Assembly (NCBI GenBank): GCA_037176705.1
Contig: CM073888.1
Coordinates: forward strand, 46,692,810-46,756,809
Source: Molossus alvarezi
Taxonomy: Eukaryota; Chordata; Mammalia; Chiroptera; Molossidae
Direction of reading: 5' to 3'
Length of the DNA: 64,000 bases
Shown: positions 35,150 to 47,225 of the stretch, piece after piece
How the letters are laid out: every line of letters begins with the position of its first letter
Position numbering within the stretch: position 1 is the stretch's first letter
Position numbers and translations under genes: made by a program
The notes under the pieces: generated by a model
Database searches by the model: none
Told to the model about the DNA's origin: nothing
The model's input: the letters and a program-made list of their open reading frames with translations, nothing else

Positions 35150-35745
35150 CCAGATGGCATGTGAGGCAATCAGGATACCTCAAGAAACAAGACAGGCTGA
35201 TTTCATGTCCTCACGATGTTTAAATTCCAACTGAGAAGGCAGACACGAAACAGGCAATTATTTAATAACATTGTGATGATGTACCACAAGGAAGAAGGGC
35301 AGAGTGCAGACAGTATTTAACAATGGGGACCAGGTCAAAGCAATCACGGAAAAGGTCATTGTGGGGCTGGGGGGCTGAGGGGCTGAAATAAAGGGTGGGA
35401 GACAATCCATTCCTGGTGCTCAGGACCCTTTGGCTGGAAGGTCTCCAGACAGTCCAGACAGACAGAAGCACAGATGTTTGAGGACTGGAAGGCAGCACAG
35501 AGATGGATTGGAAGGAAGCAGAGCAGGAGAAGAGCTGGTGAGCCCCGCAGGGTCAGAACGTGACAGCCTTATCAGTTAAAGATTTTTTATTATTATTCAT
35601 AGAGAAATGTGAAGCCATTGGAAGACTTTAGGCATGGAGGAGAGGATGTTTGGAAAAAGACCGTTCCTGTGACCTGGAAAAGAAGACTCCCAAGAAGACA
35701 CAAGCAAACCAGCGAGGAGGCCACGTTGGCAGTCCACGGGAGAGA
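35150..35745 (+). repeat. Old dispersed mammalian repeat, family not assigned
   Basis: tgaggcaatcaggatacctc, gacacgaaacaggcaattat, tgtgaagccattggaagact and ttaggcatggaggagagg form the layout of an ancient dispersed repeat. Its 3' part resembles 4790-5235. Confidence 0.45.
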
Positions 35746-36189
35746 GCAGGTGTTAGCAGCGAGGTTGCATGGAAATGGGTAGGAGGAAGGGATATTAACT
35801 ATGGAGAATAAATGCAGCTAATCAACGCCCTTGGTATTTCTCTTATTGCAATAACGTGCTGTCTGTATAGAAGCTTACTCTCCTGTTGCCTTTTCACTCT
35901 TGCTAGAAACCCATTCTGCCCAATTCCTCCTTTACACATTCAGTGTTCTTCTGTCCTTTATTTTGTTCACAAGTTCCTTGTGAACTTGGATCCTGGACCA
36001 AGAGAGCCTTAGATGTTTGTTTATAGATTGACAAGTTTAGTAAGTCAGTATTTTTCTCCATGACTATAAACACTGGGTTTACAATCTGCTTGGGTCACGA
36101 GCAATTGCTGAGCTCCAAGGATCGTGATATTGACATTGTCAAACAAGTACATTGCCTACTGCAACATCTGCCAACAGAAGAATTAAAGT

Positions 36190-36400
36190 TAGGGAGTAGA
36201 TAGTAATAATCACTATTAACATCTACTGAGTACTTAGAAATATGGCAGGCATTCTAGGTTAATTACATAATTTAAACTTCATAGAACTCCTTTGAGGTGG
36301 GACCTGCAATTTATTTCCATTTTACAGATTAACAGGCTGAGACTGAGAAAAGCAAAGTAATTTGCACAAAGGCACAGAGTGAATGGGGGAGCCAGCAGTG
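36190..36400 (+). repeat. MIR relic
   Basis: aacatctactgagtacttag, attccattttacagattaac, aggctgagactgagaaaagc and gcacaaaggcacagagtg give the full MIR order. Confidence 0.7.
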
Positions 36401-37560
36401 TGATTCTGAAACCAAGTGCACCAGAAGAGGCTTTGTCTTCTAAAGGAAATGTTGGCTCCCAGTCCCTATGCCAGTGAGAGACATTACCGAGATTTCCCAC
36501 CGTCTCAGTGACACCCATGCTTGTTGAACTATTTATTGGGATGATTATGACTCGACTGCTTCTCTGCATTAGCTCTCTTCCTGGGTGGGGTCATTCAATA
36601 GTTCCCTACATAATCCCTTATTTCCAATCTGCAAACCCTGCTTCATGTCAGGTTCTGGAATTACAGTAAAAATATTTAAGAACAATATTGGATCAGTTTT
36701 GTCCTTTCAAGAAAATCAGCGTCAAGCTAATCTTGCTACAAGTCTATTGAGGCTCAGTCCTCAGAACTAGCCTCTACCTGTAATTGGGGTCCTTATCTTC
36801 TTTACACATGAATTCTAGTAAATGAGTTCCTTCCTGAGCCTCCACCCTAATAGCAAGCTCTGTGTTCCAAGGACTATAATCCCATCTTTTCTAACTCTTT
36901 TCTGCAGTAATGAGTGCTGGCATTTTTACCTAGGCTCTTATAACAGATGCCCCAGATGTGAATGCTGTAGATCCTCAAACACAGCCGGTGTCAGGAAGCC
37001 TGGTGGCTGGGCGTGGTCTGGTGGTCAGATGATTATTGCGATGTCATGTATATTGCACCCCTCCCCCGATGATGAATGTAAGTCTATCTGTTGCCATCAT
37101 CTCTGATTTGTGTTCTGCATGCCATTCCTATCCCCACCTTTACCCTGTAACGGGACAGACCTAATCCCACGTCACGTTTCTCTCAGTTGCCTCCAGCCAT
37201 CTGAGTTTCACTGGGTCATCCCGAGCTCTGTCAGTGCCTAAGAGGCATCAGTGGTACAAATGGCAGTGACAGGATCAATGTAGGGTTCCTGACTTCAATG
37301 AAGGGACGTCAGGACGAGAGGCACCCCAGCTTTGCTCCCAGAATCTGAACAGTGGCCAGCAGTAACGTCTGGATGCGGGCCCAGGGCATAGAAGGGTTGA
37401 AACTTGAGTTCTAATGCCAAGAGTGCTTTTCACTCATTAAAGATGTTGGATAAATTACTTAGCCTTCTGTTGATTCATCCCATTAGAAGGATACAGGGCC
37501 AAAATCCGGGAAGGTAAATGAAGATCACATTTTCACAATCAAAGTTATATCTTTAAGAAT
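36401..37560. other. Unassigned sequence
   Basis: No recognised repeat or gene. Confidence 0.45.
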
Positions 37561-37564
37561 AGTT

Positions 37565-37765
37565 AATAAGTGTGTGTGCGAGACACTGTGCTAAATGCTT
37601 TGAACAATTATCTCATTTAATTCCCACAACAATCCAATGAGTAGTTATTATAATTATCTTGATGTTACATTTGAGAAAAATTGGCTTAGAGAGGTTAATT
37701 AACTTGCCTGGGATCAGGACCTACCACAGGTAGAGTCATGAACCAGCCCATCACCTAGGCGCACT
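37565..37765 (+). repeat. MIR relic
   Basis: gacactgtgctaaatgcttt, tctcatttaattcccacaac and cttagagaggttaattaact are clear MIR blocks. Confidence 0.75.
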
Positions 37766-38427
37766 GGAGACGCGGGTATGGACACATATGTTTTAAGTAT
37801 ATGCAAATTTGCAGTTCTACGTTAGAAATGTAATTGAAGAGCAGATGTCCAATTGGACCACGCCTTCTCGGGTTCGGTGTGAAGAAGGATGCTCAGAAAA
37901 CAGCTCCCTCCTTTGACAGCTGGTCACTTCTCTTTCACAAAGAAGAGGCAATGTCTACTCCTCTAATAGGAATACAAGAATTATCATGGATCAGTTTATT
38001 CTCCCAGGTGCATTTTGTGTAGTGTATCCATCAATAATAAAAACCTGACAAGATTTTCTACTTAAAAAGTGCTTAAGAATCTTTTACTTCAGGGGATGAC
38101 CTCCAGAGCCTGTCCATAGAAATATTTCTTCGATAATGCTGTTCACACTCTTTACTCATATCTAACTCCTATTTTCAAAATGAAATTCCAAAACAGATAA
38201 AACAACTATATTTTTAAAAATTAACAAATTCACAGGGAAAATGTGAGGAAAACATCAAATCAGACACGCAAGAAGGTTCACTATGGTTAACATGCGAAAG
38301 ACATAAGACAGTCAGACTAACATGGTATATAGCCAGACCAGCCCTGTCCAAAAGAAATATAGTCTGAGCCGCATATGAGATCGAAAATTGTCTGTTGTCA
38401 TCTTTAAAATATTAAAAATGAGTAAAC
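37766..38427. other. Unassigned AT-rich sequence
   Basis: No recognised repeat or gene. Confidence 0.4.
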
Positions 38428-38618
38428 AATTTTTTAATCCTCACCTGAGGATATGTTTTTATTGATTAGAGAGAGAAACGTCAAGCAGTTGCCTCCCATA
38501 TTCACCCCGACTGGGGATGGAATCTGCAACCTGGGTATGTGCCCTGACCGGGAATCAAACCCCCAACCTTCTGGTGTATGGAACAATGCTCCAACCAAAT
38601 AAGCCTCCTGGCCAGGGC
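38428..38618 (-). mobile_element. Older Ves-type SINE (type C)
   Basis: ttaatcctcacctgaggata, gtttttattgattagagaga, gggaatcaaacccccaacct and cctcctggccagggc. Few CpGs remain. An 8-bp direct repeat, gagtaaac, lies at 38420-38427 and 38619-38626. Confidence 0.93.
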
Positions 38619-38626
38619 GAGTAAAC

Positions 38627-41600
38627 TTAATTTTAATTTAAACCAATATATCAAAAATTATCATTTCAACATGTAATCAATATAGAAGTTGAGATATTTC
38701 ATATGTTAGCAAAGATTAATAAAATTATATATTTTTGCTAAAACTTGGAACCTGGTATGTGTTTTTCACCTATGGCACATCTCAGTCCTCTAGATGTACT
38801 CTTGAACCACATTTCAAGTGCTCTAGACCACACGTGGCTACAGTATTCAGCGGCACAGAGCTGGACTGTACGAACCCAGATATTCTTCCAGTTTCTAGAA
38901 CATCATGTCTCTCCATCTTCAGGGCTTAGCCAGCTCTTAACTCATCCTTTTCCTTTCTAGCACCTTCCCTGTCACTGTTTCCCATCCTCTCCACAATTCT
39001 TCACTCAATTCAGACTAGAAAAACAATCTTCTGTCAACAGATCACAAAACAGACACAATCACGCACCACTGTACCTATTTTCCTGTTATATCTGGTACCC
39101 AGGTTATTTCCTTGGTCTTGTACCATTTTACTCTTATATGTGGTATCGTGCCTTTGATTTTTAAGGGCTGCCAGTTTTCCACACGGTTGCTACTGAAACT
39201 CCATAGTTGTCTCTGTGAGAGGTCTGATTTTCCTTTCTGATGTTGACTGTCCTGTTCCCTTTGCATTTTTACTGGAAGCTGCCTCAACATATCTTTTCTT
39301 TCGAAGAAGTTGGGATATTTGTTAGCAATGAACTACTAATAAAACAGTTTCCTTAGGAAAAACTGAAGTAGTGGAGAGGCAGGGACAGAGAGAGAGGGAG
39401 GGAGAGAGAGAGAAAAAGACAGAGAGGGAGGGAGACAGAGAGAGAGAGAGAACAGAGTCCAAAGTAAAAACTGACAGCAGCAGAAATGTTTGCTTATACT
39501 CTTCAAGGAACTGGTAAGAAGTTGCCTAAAGGAGGTGTGCTGCCTGAAGGGTCCTGACAGAACCACCAACACCCCCGGAAGTAGAATATGTTATTACAGA
39601 AAGATGATTAGAAAGTAAAATAATAAAAATAAAAATAACCATGGCATTTGCAAGATTATCTGGTAGAAAGGCAAACTGGAAATGGGTGATAAACAGTTAC
39701 ACCATTTGGATAAGATGCATCACACTGGACACATTTCACCTAGGAAACATCAAAAGCATCGCACTGTAAAGTTGCTTCAAGTGCGAGACGGAATCGGAAT
39801 AGAAAACAATTACTCCGCAGCAAATGGCTGCTTTCCCCCAAACGATAATAAGAGACTGCAAGCTGAGAGAAGCAAAGGGCAAATGAAACAGGATGAGGCA
39901 ATAAAAAGTAAAAGAGAATGTCAGTCCAATTTATTATCTGTATTTTGACAATTAAAACTAATAGTTAATTCACGGCAGTTAATGACTAGCAAAGGTAGAA
40001 GGTAAGGCAGTCAACTTAAGAATAAAATTCACATTGAAAAGGGCAGTACACCGTTGGTGTGAGCAGAATCCAGGTCATGTTCAGTGGACCTCTCCCCACA
40101 GCACAGTGCCAGCGCCCTTCCCAGGCAGACTTTGCAAGTGAACAGACCAATCGGAGACGACAGCCCCACAAGGCAGACCAGCGGCCCCCAGGACCCACTA
40201 AAACAATGACAGCCAACGTGAAAGGGAGAAACGAAACGAGAACTGGTCTGAAGCTACGAGGCAGGGACTGCGTTTTCCTCACCTAATATTCGCCCAGGGC
40301 TTAGCACGATGCCTGGTCTAAAACGTGTTGGGCTAGCGGCACGCTCCCCCCAAGCGGAAGGGGAAGACTGAGTGGCAATGGGAGCCCTGCCAGTATCTGT
40401 GCTGGTGGAGTGACCACAGGAAGTCTGTCATGAATCCCAGTCGGAGCAGGGTCATGGGGAAGATCCTATCAGAAGCCAAGGTATGCCGGATCCAACCAGA
40501 TCCATGGATCAGGAGCCTGGGACCTGGGAGAAGTCAATACCTCCTTTGGTACAGAGCAGTGGTCACGCCCTCTGTGGTACAAGATGAGTACGTAAATGAT
40601 AACCACAGCGTGTGCAGACGTTTTTGTAACCAGGTACTTGACCTTCCACAGGACTTAGAAGGAGCCTTCCCGGAGTGTCCAGGATGTTGTGCAAGCCCCC
40701 CAAAGTGTGGGACAACAAGGAAGGCAAGGTGAACATGCCATGGTCAAACCAGACAAAGTTAATGGTGCTAAGATTAGCGTGCCAACAAATGAACCAATCT
40801 ACTCAGACTCATCAGTTCCCAGTGGATTACTACAGGGCCTCAGGTATGAAAACTGAAATGTTTGTGGGGGTTTAGCTCCCTCCCCATTACATACTTAAGT
40901 GGAAGGGGGCACATTGACATTACCAGCAGCCTCTTTACCATCCAAGCACGCAGACGCTGTAGCTGTGTTCCCACCTATGATAACAGTCATTTCCTTCTCT
41001 GGTGCCTTTCGGTGCTTTTCCACTGCTTCCTGGGTCCTCGTGGAAATATCACCTTCATTCCGGGAGCATGTTCCCTAGAGATCCACCTGCTCCCACTCGT
41101 CCAAGTGGTGGCAGTGGAACGTTCCCGGGGTAAGCAGCAGAGTGCATTAATATATGAACAAACATAAATACGTAACAGCATTACAAATCAAAGAAATGGA
41201 ACATTGCTTAACTCTCTTCTTACTCCACGTCTCTCTTTCCCCTTCATCTCTCACCAATGCATTTAGCAAGGTGGCCTTTACTCCAGGGGGGCACAGGGGT
41301 CCATTCCTGTAAGAATAGCCTTCCCCATCCTTTTCACGTCTCCAATTATTTCATTCTTTCTGCAATACATAGCCTACCCCTTTTTGGGACTGGTGCCTGA
41401 GAGATCATCAAAAGCAGGGGTCCCCATTGTTCCTGTACCGATTCCCCCCGTTGAGGTTCCGGTTCCTCTCGCTCCCAGACTGCTCAGGGGAGTTCCTGCT
41501 GTCTTATCTGTCTTCCTGGATTTGAGTCCCACTGTGCATTTTGACCTCTAAGATTTGTATGAACAGGAGTCCTGATTGTGAAGCAGTCTGCTCTGGACTG

Positions 41601-42385
41601 TTAAACTCACTGATCTTGATGTTGACCCTTCTTTCCAGGGGCCCTCTGGAGGCCTGGCCCACACCCTGTGTATTTCCTGCCTTGGCACTTTCTCCCAGAC
41701 ACTGGTCTCTCAGTGTCACCACCTCATTCTATGGAGACAACTCTGCACCACCCAGACTCTGATATTATCTAAAGGTTATTTTCCCTCATCCTTTGAGTTT
41801 CATACAAGAGAGTCCACTGAGTTGTATTTAAAACAATTCTATTAGTACTGCTGGCAATTACTGCCTTCATAGTACTGTGTGGCTATGTTATATATCACCA
41901 GCAGAAGATTAATGAACTAGGGTTCCAGTTCCAACAAAGTCATTCTGGTCCTATAAAAGACAAGAGTAGGAAGCATTGCGTCGCAGGGGCCACCTGAATG
42001 TCAGGGACAAGGTATTTCATGCACCGCCTGACAGCCGTGCGGGGAAGGATTGCCTCAGCACACGAGGTCCCTCATAGAGAGGGACATCGCAGGCGTCTAT
42101 TGCTCCCGGGTGGCAACGCTGCCACATTCCCTCCGCAGGAAGTCTGACAACATGTACAAAGCAGCCAGTCAAAAGGACTGCAGTTTTACAGAATCGGCAT
42201 TCAGGAAGAGTCTGTAAAACCCAGCAGAAAATATACACATGACTGGGAGGTAGTTTATGGAGAGAACAGAAAGACCTCATTGGTTTGACCAAGACTGTAG
42301 ATAAATCAAAGCCGAAGAAAGGCAGTTATGTGGGGTAAATGAAAACCTGGGAATCATGCAGAGTAAATGATAAAGAAAAACAGGT
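38627..42385. other. Unassigned sequence with a GA tract
   Basis: An imperfect (GA)n/(GGGA) tract lies at 39373-39452. The rest shows no recognised repeat or gene. Open frames at 40016-40286, 40430-41167 and 41504-41762 are scattered and overlap on both strands. Confidence 0.45.
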
Positions 42386-42389
42386 TGAT

Positions 42390-42560
42390 TAATAAATGGA
42401 TTCATTTATTCTGTGCCCAGTAGGTCCCAGATATTGCGTGAGGAGTTACAGAAATGAAGATGTGCAAAGACAAACACATAAATAAAACACTGTAATAGAT
42501 GGTAAGGGCTATGGCAGAATTATGCAAAGCCCATTACAGAGCAGAGGGAATTGACTAACT
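42390..42560 (+). repeat. Old L2/MIR-like relic
   Basis: tttattctgtgcccagtagg, gaggagttacagaaatgaag and gtaagggctatggcag fit an old dispersed repeat pattern. Confidence 0.4.
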
Positions 42561-42589
42561 GCACGGGGCAACTGGAAGTAACCTTTGAG

Positions 42590-42815
42590 CTCTGGCTGCT
42601 TTGGCTCAGTGGTTAGAGCATCAACCTGTGGTCCAGAGAGGCCCGGGATCAGTTCCCGCCAAGGGCATGTACCACAGTTGCAGTTTGTCCCTGGCCCTGG
42701 TTGGGGTTGTGTGGGTGGCAGCCACTTGATGTGTCTCTCTCACATTGATGTTTCTCTCTCTCTCTTCCCCCCTCTCTCCCTCCCGCTCTATCTGAAGGCA
42801 AAACAAAAACAGAAA
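42590..42815 (+). mobile_element. Ves-type SINE (type A)
   Basis: ctctggctgctttggctcag head, gaggcccgggatcagttccc and tctatctgaaggcaaaacaa. The usual gaggataaa tail is missing or replaced by A-rich sequence. Target duplication not resolved. Confidence 0.9.
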
Positions 42816-42819
42816 AGGA

Positions 42820-43440
42820 GAAAGAGCTGGCATGCACAGAGAGGTACACAGATGATTCAAAGTGTAAGAAAAGTTTGGAAGCACCAAAGGAGGAAGGTAA
42901 AGGTAACTGGAAAGGATCAGTTAGGAAAGAGCAAGATCAGAGGCATCCCAGAAGCCATGAGCGGGCAGAGACGCTCAGTGGTCACGGTGTGGGCAGCAGG
43001 GTCAGACGCAGCGAAGCTGGGCCAGTGAGATGCTGGGCATCACCCAGCCACACCCAGTGAGAGACAAATGGAACTGGCTGCTGAAGAGTCTGCTGGAAGC
43101 TTACAATTTAAGAACAGTACATTTATTCACTTGAAGTTAGTTCTCAAATGCATGAGCTTAGAATATTTCGCAAAATAAACATCATGTGAAGGACTCGTCC
43201 AGCCATAAGAAAAGACAAATTTTACTCTGGCAGGACTTGCTAGCTGTCATGACTACTGAGTTTAAAAAAAGGGACAAGGGAAGGAAACATCAGAAATCTT
43301 GTTGCTTGATAAAGACAATAATGCTGTTGAGAGAACTTAGAAAAGAAATGAATCTCTGTAAGAGGAACCAGAAGAAAATTCAGAACTGGAAGAACATCCA
43401 AAAAAGTCCCTTCTTTCCATAACTTCCCCTGGACACTGAG
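42820..43440. other. Unassigned sequence
   Basis: No recognised repeat or gene. The frame at 43186-43422 is lysine-rich AT/A-rich sequence without a known domain. Confidence 0.4.
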
Positions 43441-43454
43441 TGTTTTACAGTCTT

Positions 43455-43605
43455 GCTGCTCAGGATGTGGGTCTCAGCCCTGCGGCAGCAGCATTGGCAG
43501 GAAGCTTGTTGGACATGCAACATCTTGGCTGTACCCAGACTTGTGGCATCAGAATCCCCGGGTTATTACGAATCACATACACACGGACGTTTGAGAAGTA
43601 CTGTT
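43455..43605 (+). mobile_element. MER5-like hAT relic
   Basis: gtggcatcagaatccccggg, ttacgaatcacatacacac and gtttgagaagtactg end, as in non-autonomous hAT MER5-type elements. Confidence 0.5.
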
Positions 43606-43619
43606 TTCAAGAACCGGGG

Positions 43620-44735
43620 AAACTGTCCACGCTACAGGAGGGCGTGGAAACCACTGTAAGGCCCCTCCCCCACCTCTGGTCCTCAGCCTCCTCTGTGGCG
43701 CTCTCGGTGTGAAATCCTGCAGGTCTGCAAACACCTTCCCGGAACATCTCAAAATATCTACATTACATATGCCTCCATCACTGTGACGGAGTTTAATAAA
43801 GTAAGGAGAGAAAAATAATATGATTACATCATTAAAGTAATGTCTCAAGCACTAATGTGTGAAGGCTGATTGGATTAACATTCTCAACAATGATGGGCCT
43901 TGTAAGGGTATTTGCTCATCCAAATAAATTTCTAATCGGTAGTCCATGAGAGTTATTTTTGAACTGGGAAGGTTTGTATTGTCCCTGCTTACTGAAGGCT
44001 ACTGCTAGTAGAACAGTATAATATTAGAATCCGCTTTGGGGCCAAATGGTGTTATAATAAATCACACCATCTTCATCTGAGTTATGGAAATAATGGTGAT
44101 GACAGGCTAAGCCGACTTGCTAAGATTCAATTAGATCCTGTGACAAAAAACAACAACAAACAATGTGGATAGATAGAACATTAAATTGGATTTAGGATTA
44201 GAAAAATTGAAAGAACATATTTAGTTGGATGTTGAAAAGAAATGAACTGAGAAAAAAGTTAACAAATTACGTATTGTATACTACAAAAGAAAAACCACAC
44301 AATATCTTTAAGATGATTGCTAGAAAGAATATAATGGGAAAAAACAGAGTTTTACCCAGATTATTTGGCTGTATAAGTATTTAAAAAATAAAACTAGGAA
44401 AAAAAAGGGTGTGGGGGGACGATACCAAATGAAGGCATTTCTACCTTGAATAATAACCATTGCAAGATCCTACAAGATCCAAGAGGTACTTGTGCACATG
44501 AAAGGATGTTTCTCACTAAAAGCTTCTAAAATCTTGGCAGGGGTCCAAAATTTAAATTATCTATGATAAACATGAATCAAAAGAAGCAATTCTTTCCATG
44601 CTTTCTCGTTGGGTAAGGCTCCAGAGAAAAATGAAATAGTTTTAAAAGGAATTTTATATTTGAACAATAAAGAATGGAAATTGGAGCGCAAACAAAATAA
44701 GCAAAGCTATTCAGGGTAAGGTTTGTCTAGATTTG
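43620..44735. other. Unassigned AT-rich sequence
   Basis: No recognised repeat or gene. Confidence 0.4.
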
Positions 44736-44739
44736 AGCA

Positions 44740-44910
44740 AACGCCTACACCCTGCAGGAGGCAGGCTACATAACGTTTCTAAGACTCGGTCTCTTAATCT
44801 GAAAAAACTGATTTAGCAATAACTACTTTGAGTTTTCTAGGGTTGTCTTGAGGACTTGGTGAAAAGTGTACAGTCTCACTCAGTAGCATTCAATAACTAT
44901 TTGATCTTTT
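44740..44910 (+). repeat. MIR-like relic
   Basis: gactcggtctcttaatctga, gttttctagggttgtcttga and cagtagcattcaataactat match the MIR 3' half. Confidence 0.5.
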
Positions 44911-45134
44911 GTTTAATTCCCCAAAGAAGAAAATTAGGGATTACAATAATATTTTGAATAGAATAAGCTGTAATTCATATTCAATACAAGTTTTAAAATG
45001 ATAAAAAAGAGGAAGAATATATGTTTACATGTAAATATGTGTATGTACCCATTTCTTGTCTCTCTAGATTTTTTTAATCCTGCATTCTTATTCTACAATT
45101 TCACAGCTCTAAATCCTTAGTATTAATTACAAGT

Positions 45135-45290
45135 ATAAGGACTCTGGAGACAGACTGCTTGGGTGCAAATCCTGACATCACTACTTATAACTGTGCAATC
45201 TTAGAAGGCATAGTTAACTCTCTGTGGCTGTTTCCTCATCTGTAAAATGAGGGTAACAGTAATCCCTACATCTCACATTTTCATGGCATC
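45135..45290 (+). repeat. MIR relic
   Basis: aaggactctggagacagact, gcttgggtgcaaatcctgac and gtttcctcatctgtaaaatg are the classic MIR 5' and core blocks. Confidence 0.78.
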
Positions 45291-45799
45291 TGTTCTTGTC
45301 TGTTTGCCTTTTAACTCTTTACTAAACTGTCTGCAGCACAGTCCTCTTCCTCCCAAGCTAACAGCATGTTTTCCAAAGTCCCATCAGTAACCAACCAAAA
45401 GTTGTGTTGAAAACATTGCATTATGCCTAGCACCCTAAGGATCCAGAGAGACTTGAGGTCTGGTTCTGTCTGTGATGTGCAGAAAATCAAAATCTCTTTG
45501 CTTCACAATGTCCAGTGACCAGCCCTGAGCCCATAAATAGCCTGCTGTGTCTCAGCTGTGTGGACTTTCCACGTGGTCTCCCCATCCAGGTGCACCTGGG
45601 TCTTTTGATAGTCTGTTCTAATTTGATTTATACCACCACATTTAAGTAATTTTTACAAATGATATGGATAAGACCTACATTCTATAAAATACTTATTCTG
45701 TACAGAAGTGTACCCAACCTCAGAGGTGACCACTCTTGCAGACTTTTATATGTGCAAACCCCAGATTTGTCACCATGCATACATGATAGATGGATAGGT

Positions 45800-45885
45800 A
45801 GATGACTCGTATAACCCTAGGGTAGAGCTGACACCTAGCAGACACTTAATAAACATTTGTTGAATAAATTAATTACTACACCACT
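45800..45885 (+). repeat. L2 LINE 3'-end relic
   Basis: agctgacacctagcagacac, then ttaataaacatttgttgaat, equals the L2 terminal pattern. The L1 fragment at 45890 follows directly. Confidence 0.65.
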
Positions 45886-45889
45886 GTGT

Positions 45890-46167
45890 AAGAATCATAT
45901 GCTCTCACTTATTTTGTGGAATGTAATGAACATAACAGTGTGAGGAATGGGGTAGTCCCAGAGACGTGGAAGTGGGGTACAGACTGACAATCCCCAGGAG
46001 AGGGGGTGGTGGGGGAGAGATAAACCACAGAACTTATATGCATGTGTGCATGAACAGTGGACATGGACAAAAAAGCTGGGGAGTGGGTGGGAAGGGAGGG
46101 GGTGGGGGGAATGGGGGGGAGAAACATCTGTAACAAAAATAAATAAATTAATTATATATAAAAAAAG
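45890..46167 (+). mobile_element. 5'-truncated L1 3' end with G-rich 3'UTR tract
   Basis: Starts with gaatcatatgctctcactta, runs through ataaaccacagaacttatat, a G-rich stretch at 46070-46123, then gaaacatctgtaacaaaaat and an A-rich tail. Clearly related to 46891-47098. The G-rich tract has several runs of three or more G and could form a quadruplex. Confidence 0.8.
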
Positions 46168-46254
46168 TAACTGCCAGTTGCCCACTAGTATTCATTCTTC
46201 TCATTCTCCCGTTCTTTTGCAGATGCCCTGATTTTATCTGAGCATGGTCATTAC

Positions 46255-46395
46255 AATACTTTAACTACACATCTGTCTCCCTCCTTCGACTATGAGCTAT
46301 TCAAGAACAAAAACTATTTTCCTAATTCAATTTATTTTCATAATTCCTAACACAGTATCTGGTGCCTACCAGGTATAGAGTAAATATTGATGAAC
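46255..46395 (+). repeat. L2 LINE 3'-end relic
   Basis: cgactatgagctattcaaga, acaaaaactattttcc, cctaacacagtatctggtgc and gagtaaatattgatgaa give the L2 end order. Confidence 0.68.
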
Positions 46396-46639
46396 AATAC
46401 CATTTATTGGTCCACCTGTTTTCTGTATTGTTTCAGTAGTAGACTTTATGAGAGAAATAAACTCCCTTTTCAATGGTCCTTACCTTGCCATTCACCCCAG
46501 ATCACGTGCCTTTCCTAGGTCACACATTCGGCAATGGCTTACCTGCGGGGACTGGCGAGGTGCCTTCTGTTCCCCGAGTTTTCTGGAAGCCATTTGTATA
46601 TTTTCTGCTGGGTTTCGCTGACTCTACCTAGACGCCAAT

Positions 46640-47225
46640 TTTATAAAAGTATAACCCTTTCTACTGACTAGTATATAGTAGTCAGACTTCCTGTGGAGGT
46701 AATTCGGCAATTTTGCCACCGGAGGTAAGTGGGGAGGACTCCATTTCCCAGGCTCCCCTGCAGACACTGGTGGGGAGCAGACTCCACGGCTGTGTCTTCT
46801 GGGTGCCCTCCCCCCTCTCCCGCCCTTCCTGTCGGCTGAAATGCAGACTCCGTGGTGGTGCGAAACCTTGATAAAGACGATGCCCAGGGACGGACCTACA
46901 AACCTCAGAAGAGGGGTCGGGGGAGGGGAGGGAAGCGGTAAACCACAGAACTTATATGCAGGTACACATAACCATGGGCATAGACAACAATGCTGGGAAC
47001 GGGGGTGGGACTGGGAGGAGGGGGTCAATGGGGGAAAAAGGAGAAACATTTGTAACAAAAATAAACTAATAAAAATTTTTTTTTTTTTTTTAAATACTAT
47101 GCCCAGGGATAAGAAAGCAGCAGGGAGAAGGATCCTGAGTCCCTGTCACCACACACTGCTTATGCCCAGACGGTACATAAGATTGAAATAAATTTCTACC
47201 TTAATTAATATCCTAACTAATATAA
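46640..47225 (+). repeat. Old dispersed repeat interrupted by an L1
   Basis: The left part (46640-46890) has actccatttcccaggctccc and cttcctgtcggctgaaatgc. The right part (47099-47225) has aaggatcctgagtccctgtc and tgaaataaatttctacctta, then tcctaactaatat. Together they give one old element, related to 31205-31637 and 27560-27915 (reverse). The ending taactaatat is typical of this family. Not named. Confidence 0.5.
46891..47098 (+). mobile_element. 5'-truncated L1 insertion (about 208 bp)
   Basis: Shares taaaccacagaacttatatg, a G-rich tract (46978-47033), gagaaacatttgtaacaaaa and ataaactaataaaaa with the copy at 45890. Perfect 11-bp target duplication atgcccaggga at 46880-46890 and 47099-47109. 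The tail is A-rich followed by a T run. Confidence 0.88.

Noticed and set aside
42585..43028. 147-codon plus-strand frame
   Set aside because: First half is a Ves-type SINE. The rest is unassigned and not protein-like.
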